DNA from: Aurelia coerulea | Lineage: Eukaryota; Cnidaria; Scyphozoa; Semaeostomeae; Ulmaridae | NCBI GenBank assembly: GCA_039566865.1 | Contig: CM076949.1 | Coordinates: 5,361,501 to 5,425,500, forward strand | Direction of reading: 5' to 3' | Length of the DNA stretch: 64,000 bases | Shown here: piece by piece, positions 57,434 to 64,000 of the stretch | Numbering within the stretch: the stretch's first letter is position 1 | Layout: each line of letters opens with the position of its first letter | Program-made: the position numbers and the translations under genes | The notes under the pieces: model-generated | Told to the model about the DNA's origin: nothing | Database searches by the model: none | The model's input: the letters and a program-made list of their open reading frames with translations, nothing else

Positions 57434-58232
57434 TGAAGGCGAAGATTATAACTGTTAACAGATGTGATCAAGATTTGCCAGGCACTATTTTGTTGATAGA
57501 TAGTTATGTGGAATAATTAACTACTTTTAGCACGTTGAAGGGGCATGTTGTAAAAACCGGACCCTAAGACCCTGGGACCCCTGAGACCCCTAGGACCTTT
57601 AAGTACTAGAAATGAAAAGGACCCTTACATTATGGACCCTTAACACCAGAGTGTCATAATGAGGAAGTTGTGTATCATTGACTTCCCCTCTTCCATCCCA
57701 TGAACTTCCACTCTTTCAAACCAATGCCAGGAATGATGCAGAGAGTTTATACCATGAAGAAGTACTATTTTGAGTATCTCCTATTGTGTTATTTTAAAGA
57801 CTTTCTGCATGAATAAAGGCATCCTGACGTTGGTTTTAACGGTCGAAAGTTCGTAGGATGAAAGATGGGAGGTTCATACAACATGCAGTCTCTTGTTTGA
57901 CAGCTTGATGACGTTGATCTATTGTTTATCTGTGGTGATGTCCCTCTGGTGGGCTATTCCTCGATGTATCACAGAATGAAATTTACAATGTTAACTATTT
58001 ATAGTCTATTTAAATTCCAATTAAAGTTTATATATTCTATCTTCATTTCAGTCTGTTACCATTGTATAGTAACTACGTTCTCGGGTTCTTGGGTTGACAG
58101 TATAAAATGCCTATACAATGATTATGGACTGTTATAGTACCTACGCTACTTAGTTCAATGAAAAGAAATAAAAATGCAGAAATTGTGAAGATGCTTGGGT
58201 TCTCGGGTTCTTGGGTTGACAACATAAAATGC

Positions 58233-58572
58233 CTCTCAAGAACAGTTAAGAAACTCTAAAACGTTATATCTGTATGTCTCTCTTATTCTATGTCTCTCTA
58301 ACAAAGATGCCTTCGTCTTTCCTTGACTTTTAACTGCAAAATTGGTAAATTTTTGCCTTGATGTGCATGGCTTCTTCTTGATGACAATGTCAATGCAAAA
58401 TGGAAGCCCTTTCTCGAGAAGAAGGCTCAACTTCGAACAATACCGCAATTTTAGGCCCAAAAAATAAGAAACTAATTAAGAAACTTTTACTACTAAAACA
58501 CCGAAATCTTCATGCGAAATTAAGAAACTTTTAGTACTATGTGCTGATCCAAGTTTCTTATAAAAAAACGTG
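58233..58572. mobile_element. Tc1/mariner-like MITE (copy 3, left end lost)
   Basis: It starts abruptly at CTCAAGAACAGTTAAGAAAC (equivalent to 13209) and continues to the CACG...right tip at 58572. The 74-codon ORF (58460-58236) remains open. The lost end abuts a duplicated host stretch (TCTCGGGTTCTTGGGTTGAC at 58079 and 58199). Confidence 0.8.
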
Positions 58573-58746
58573 TATGTGATATACAAGATACACGATAATC
58601 AGATATGTGCAATGTGAGCCAGGTGCTATTTTGTTGATAAATAGTTTGGAGGAAATGATTCAATGCTTTTATCAAGTTTTAAAGAGTAGCTTTCTGGCAT
58701 ATGTACGTACATAGAACTCACATTAAGAATGGGTTTTTTCAACGAC

Positions 58747-58772
58747 TTCATCATCATCATCATCATCATCAT
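58747..58772. repeat. (CAT)n microsatellite
   Basis: Eight pure units. It is followed by an AT-rich stretch (58773-58880) that resembles a reversed LINE 3' UTR, but no reverse transcriptase motif was found, so no element is called. Confidence 0.8.
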
Positions 58773-60740
58773 TTATTTATTTACAAAGTACGCAGAACAA
58801 AACAATAGCTAAAATTACAGCTAATTAAGGCCTACCTATTTACATAATTTAAACATCTAATCTAAAAATTATATATATATTACAGATCAAAGAAACAAGT
58901 CAAGAAATAATGTTTCTTAGATCGACAAATTTTTCTTAGCTTGAAGTATTTTCTTGTTCCATTGATCAGCAGAAATTCACTCGATCGATGGAATGAAATT
59001 GTGAAATGGCGATTACTTAAAAAGCTCTTCCTGGAAGGGAAAATGGACGTCGAAAAAGGACTCAGTAACAAATTTTAGTGGGGATTACCCCGGTCCTTGT
59101 TGGGGAGATGAAGTGCTGACCCTATTGTTTTGATACTTTGTGTTTCAGCTTCGTTGAGAGCTAATCGACGTTGGGGCTCACGCTGTCATGCGCATCGCTG
59201 CTTTTGTTTCTTCCCTTGTTCTCAACGGTCAAGCTAATTTGCATATTACATAAGTGAAGTAAATCGTTACTGCGCATGCGATCTGGAGCCCTTTTGGGGG
59301 GATTCCTCGAGGCTGACAACTTAGCCTGTTCGTATCCCCAACAAAACCCGTGCAACCCTACGAATGCATATCATAAACATTCGATATTTTCATTGAGTAT
59401 TATGATGAATTTTTCATGCAGTTGATGGCAATTTGAATTTTTGTCTACGTCATAACGAGCAGGCACGTGCCTGTGCCTGGTGTATCTTTGATTGAAAGAA
59501 GGCAAACACCTTCAATTTCAATAACACTAGAAATAGAGATGCCCAGGCCCCTGGCTTAAAGGGAATGTAAGCATATATAGGCCTGTGGTAAAAATAGCCG
59601 TGCAAAGACAATAGACTGTGACACGTGCCACACCATATTTGGGCAACTTATTTACGTCAACAACAAAATTCTGATATTTGATAGGATAGAATTTGACAAC
59701 AAATATCTTGAAGCCATTGTTATATGCTCAAAAGATTCCCTTTAAGTCTCTCTTAACTCCGTTAACGAAGACAACGAAGGGTGTGTTTGATTTGTCCCAA
59801 TTTTGAAAACGGTACACTTAATAAACTGTGCTTGATTGATTCCGAAATTCTAAAAACCTTAGATTAGTTAGGTTTGGTAGGTGAATTTTCTTCTCCAAAA
59901 GGCAAAAAAGGTTTGGGAGACTTTGGAGAGATTCTCGTTTTCACCATTGTGAATCTAAAGCATACTGTTTTAAAGATGTTTATTTTTTAATGGGAAATAT
60001 ATTTCCATCCCTTTGAAGAATACACTATAAATGGAAGTGCGGTCTATTCAAGCTATCTGTTTCCGGACACAAATTACCACACTTTCTACAAAAACGTTTC
60101 AAGAGACTGTGAAGGGAAGTTGTATAAACTGTTACGACATGAGTATGAACTGTTACGACATACGTATTTTACGCATTTATATCGCCAAAAAATTAAGGAA
60201 CTCCAGTACTGGGAAGAATTGGTCAAGAAACTATTCTGATAACGGAAGTCATTAGCATACTGTCACGTTGTTTTTACTTGTTTCAACATTGGAAAAACTT
60301 CAAAAAACTTTCTAGAGGGCACTGTTAGAAAACTTTAAGATTGTTCTGAAACCTATTCTACCCGGGCTCTTTGGGTCAGAGCTCTACTCGGGAGGGGGGG
60401 ATGGGCAACAAATGCTCTTAAATATATCCAAAACAATAATCATATACCACTGCAACTTCATAGAATAGTAATTACATCTATTAGGAGTCAAATTATAGAC
60501 TTTGGTGCTAATTGGTCACGTGATTTGTTCCCAACAGCCAAACAATAGAATAAAATCACCTACAAGCTTCAGCACTGAAAAAAAACGATTGCTAATCATT
60601 TCAGATTTTAATGATTTGAACCTGTACAAACTACCTAAAAAGTGACGAAATATGATTTTTCATTATATTAACATTTTGAAATTTTATCCTTATTTGTTAG
60701 AACTATGACCTCATCATTTCAAATGACGTCATGGAATCTA

Positions 60741-63700
60741 CCGGGTGTCCCAAAAAAAGTATACAGACTTGGTTGACTCCAGCGATGTAAATTTAGCTTT
60801 AATCAGTGGCTAATCACTCTCAAAATGTTCCTTGATAGTTAACTTGAACATAGATACCTCGTTTGTTGGTATGGGTCCTTTGAGAGCAGAAATATCAATC
60901 TTGAAAGCTCCAATTTGCGTGCACCTGCAAACTAGAGCTTTCGCCTTTTGGCCTAAGCAAGTTCCTGAAGCACATCAAAATTAAGAACTGAAATTAATGA
61001 AAAATTAGGAAACTGCCCAATGGGCGACTGGGGGGGGGGGGGGGTGACTTCTAGAAAACAGAATAACATGAGATCTAATATTTTTAAACTTTTATCAAGG
61101 CTATCGATGATTTATACGCTGTTCGTTAAGAATTTGCTTAGGCCAAAAGGCTAAAGCTCTGGTTTGCAGGAAGAGGCAAATTTGAGCTTTCAAGATTAAC
61201 ATGTCTGCTCTCAAAGCAGCAATACCAACAAACGAGGTACCTATGTTCAAGTTAACAATCGAGGAACATTTATGGAGTGATTAGAAAGTGATTGAAGCTA
61301 AATTCACATCGCTAGAGCATGAGCGATAGGACACCAAGTGTGTGCCACCTTAACGTTATTTTGGTAGCGAGCCACCTTAATCAGTTGTTTTTAGTGTTTT
61401 TGCCTATTTTTACTTGGTAGTGAGCCACCTTATCGCGGTTTCGCCATTTTGAAATTTTTGGTAGTGAGCCACCTTAAGTGCAGATCCACCTTAACCGTAA
61501 AGCCCTGAGAGGGAAAAACTTATAGTCCGGTAGCAGAAGGGGGAGGGCGGGTAGTACCACCAAACGAGGTAATTTGTGAGACCAAGTGATTTTGGTCAAT
61601 TTTGGGGCGTAGAATTCGAATATCGATGTTCTTTTTGTGGGGGAGGGGCCGTTTTTGAGATATGGGGGTAAATGCCCCCAAGATTGAAGGAAAATGTGTT
61701 ATTATTAAGACTCTCGATGTACCCCTTTAAAAGTTCATTTTTAGCTTTAGAACATTGATAATGGCCCCATCTAGCTCATAAAAGGTATTTTCGAGGTTTC
61801 GGATCATTCTGGGGTAACCCTGCCCCAAATGGGGGCAACAAAGCAAGATGATTCAAAATTCACTAAAAGTACCTTACCATACCAATTCAGGGGTGTAGAA
61901 CCCGAATTTCGATGTTATTTTGATGGGAGAGGAACAGTTTATGAAATATAGGGGCAAATGCCCCCAAATAGGGGTCAAAGGTCAAACTCTTTTGGTAACC
62001 TTTGGTGCTTTTCATTTCAAATCTTGTAATGATTCTCATAGAAAGATGTTATTTTAACAGGAAAAGGGAGCTTTTCAAATATAGCGGCGACTGCCTTAAA
62101 AATAGGGTAAAGTTTGTTGTTGTCGAACGCCTCACTCAAAGCATAAACATTTTGATCTTCAGCTATGGGAAATGGAATTTGGGATCAGTAAATTCATGAA
62201 TAGCAATAGCTTAATCTATTTTTTCAGGTTGTTACCTTCTTCTAACCCCGAAATGTTACCCCGAATTTGGGGGCAATGAGAGAGATTATCTGTGTCCACT
62301 TCATGGTCGAAGTGCCTCATCCTATGAATTTCCGACAGTAACATTTGCAACAGAGAGCCTTGTTTGGTCCTACTGTGTTTACGGTTCAAACTTCATACCT
62401 ACCTATGGTTCCTTTCAATCAAGGGAAACATTGGATGGTGCCCTCAGCCATGATCCTATAAAGAGGCTCAGTTGCAACATGTTGAATGGATCGTTAATAG
62501 ACCAGTTCAGTAATAAACAAATTCTGTAATTACCGCAAGTTCATGTTACTCTATTTTTTACATTTATGGCCAATTTCCAGTTCCCTTGGACTTCGAATTC
62601 GCATCCAAATCCACACTTCAAAGACATTAGGACGATGGCTTACCATTAAATCATCCAATGAAATTACGCGAATCTATTCATGATGCTCTCTTGTAAAGGA
62701 TAACAATGGTGGTGTGCCCGTTTGCACTTTCGGCTGCATTATTGTGATTTGCATCTTTCATTGAGACATTTCCGTTTGGAATCCTTCCTTACATGTCAAA
62801 TTCGGATGCAATTACCTGCCGATCGGTGAGCAAAAGATTCGGATGCAAATCCTAAATCCAAAGGAACTAGCAATGGGCTAACAAATCAGAACTTAAGATA
62901 TTGTCACTATTCTCGACCATCTCTTCCATTGCTGGCATTAATCAGCAACTCTGCTATCCTTTCCTGGACTTAGGTGCAGCCTAATGTTTAGATGGGCTTA
63001 TTTCATGGATAGTGCCCAATATGATGGCTTCGTTGCTTTAATAGTGCTTGAATCGCGCCTGAAGTGAAATAACTTTTGCCTGATTAGAGGGGCTATGCAG
63101 CACACCCCAGCCACCCGACTCTTATGCCAATGCCAATGTATCTGTTCTGAATACACTTCCTCTGTCCAATTTTATCATTATATCTGGTAATCAGCCTGAT
63201 TGGCCTGGATAACCTTGCGATCAGGATTTGATGCATTTCACCACATTTTGTAACAAAATTTGCTGTCTGGTATGGTGGAAGGAGAGACAAGTCAATGCCA
63301 TTTTCATATTCTTTCAATCTCCTAAATATATTTTTCATCACTTTGTTTGATGAATACTGCTGCTTTCTTTCAAACTTCTACCTAAAAGAAGTGCCAATCC
63401 ATCCAGCTCTGGTCAGATATTATATCTTGCTTGACTGTTCCCTAAACAGCGAACAAGAAATGTACCTTTCATATGTATCCACCAAAACTGTTTTCCTTTA
63501 CGAAGAAAAAGTTTTTCCCTCTCAGGGCTTTACGGTTAAGGTGGATCTGCACTTAAGGTGGCTCACTACCAAAAATTTCAAAATGGCGAAACCGCGATAA
63601 GGTGGCTCACTACCAAGTAAAAATAGGCAAAAACACTAAAAACAACTGATTAAGGTGGCTCGCTACCAAAATAACGTTAAGGTGGCACACACTTGGTGTC

Positions 63701-63756
63701 CTATCGCTCATGGCTAGAGTCAACCAAATCCGTATACATTTTTTTGGGACACCCGG
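60741..63756. mobile_element. Mariner-like fold-back element, split by a nested insertion
   Basis: The ends CCGGGTGTCCCAAAAAAAGT / TTTTTTTGGGACACCCGG are inverted, flanked by TA (60739-60740, 63757-63758). The left 570 bp is itself a large imperfect palindrome centred on the G run at 61030. The element would be about 625 bp without the insertion at 61318-63712. Solo ends of this type occur at 7999 and 11745. Confidence 0.85.
61318..63712. mobile_element. 2.4-kb nested element with perfect 204-bp inverted repeats
   Basis: 61318-61521 and 63509-63712 are exact reverse complements, starting CATGAGCGATAGGACACCAA. GCTAGAG lies on both sides (61311-61317, 63713-63719). Each arm carries five GCCACCTTA-type words, three of them as GGTAG(C/T)GAGCCACCTTA. 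The interior has two diverged copies of a 280-bp unit (from about 61600 and 61885, each with GATGTT and ATGCCCCCAA) and no recognisable protein. It is therefore non-autonomous or of an unknown type. The identical arms show recent insertion or arm conversion. Confidence 0.88.
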
Positions 63757-64000
63757 TATACTTTGCTGATGTCAACCAATCAAACGAAAGTATTTTGCAT
63801 GGGGGGTCGTTTGGTACCAAGCTCGACTTAATCAAGGCTAAATCAAAGAAATTATGATTGCTTGGTGATTTGTGTGTAACCACTTTCCAAATATGGGCAT
63901 CTGCTGGTCACTTGACTTAAATTATAATAATGCAAAGCCTGAAATTTGATTGCCAATCAAAAAAATAGGAAAAGTCATGGATGTTTCAGCTCTCTACCCT

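Noticed and set aside
58880..59071. Minus-strand ORF before the (CAT)n tract as a LINE 3' end
   Set aside because: The tract and AT-rich tail suggest a LINE, but the 63 residues show none of the usual C-terminal reverse transcriptase motifs.

Overview
This is a eukaryotic nuclear window, most likely from a cnidarian and probably an anthozoan (coral or sea anemone). The reasons are genes split by GT-AG introns, a U-type C/D snoRNA host gene, a cnidarian-looking short tropomyosin, a PRR11 homologue, CR1/L2-like LINE 3' ends and very dense fold-back DNA transposons. The base composition is AT-rich. There are no bacterial-style operons, ribosome binding sites or CRISPR arrays. The organism call is an inference.

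Three cellular genes can be reconstructed exon by exon. (1) A PRR11 (proline-rich protein 11) homologue lies on the minus strand, 19723 down to 10754, in six exons. (2) RPL23A (60S ribosomal protein uL23) lies head-to-head with it on the plus strand, 20371..25049, in four exons. Each of its three introns carries a copy of one C/D-box snoRNA whose guide matches 18S rRNA. Its second exon holds a 10-nt near-duplication that breaks the reading frame. (3) A 246-residue tropomyosin lies on the plus strand, 34148..40696, in two exons. Its 5.8-kb intron appears to start with a GC rather than a GT donor. Less certain coding pieces are an acidic DKSE-repeat tail at the left edge and a secreted ORF with 14 in-frame 21-bp repeats (1957..2694).

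The rest is almost all mobile DNA. The best element is a complete autonomous DNA transposon, 45265..48381. It has 19-bp terminal inverted repeats, TTAA on both sides, and one uninterrupted 621-residue Mutator-like DDE transposase. It sits inside a 21-bp tandem array whose unit contains TTAA. Around it are small non-autonomous elements in four target-duplication classes: TTAA (16674, 17782, 25526, 43817, and 14616 with one end changed); 9 bp (5211, 9996, 23831, 32623, 37687); TA (13131, 22847, 55089, 56753, 60741); and TWA (10892, 41451, 52311). Every one of the five PRR11 introns contains at least one such element. LINE remnants lie at 565..1325, 5290..6145 and 39171..39680.

The right end (60.7-63.8 kb) is a nested pair. 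A 2.4-kb element with perfect 204-bp inverted repeats sits inside an older mariner-like fold-back. No cellular gene was recognised in 25050-34140, 40700-45260 or 48400-60740.
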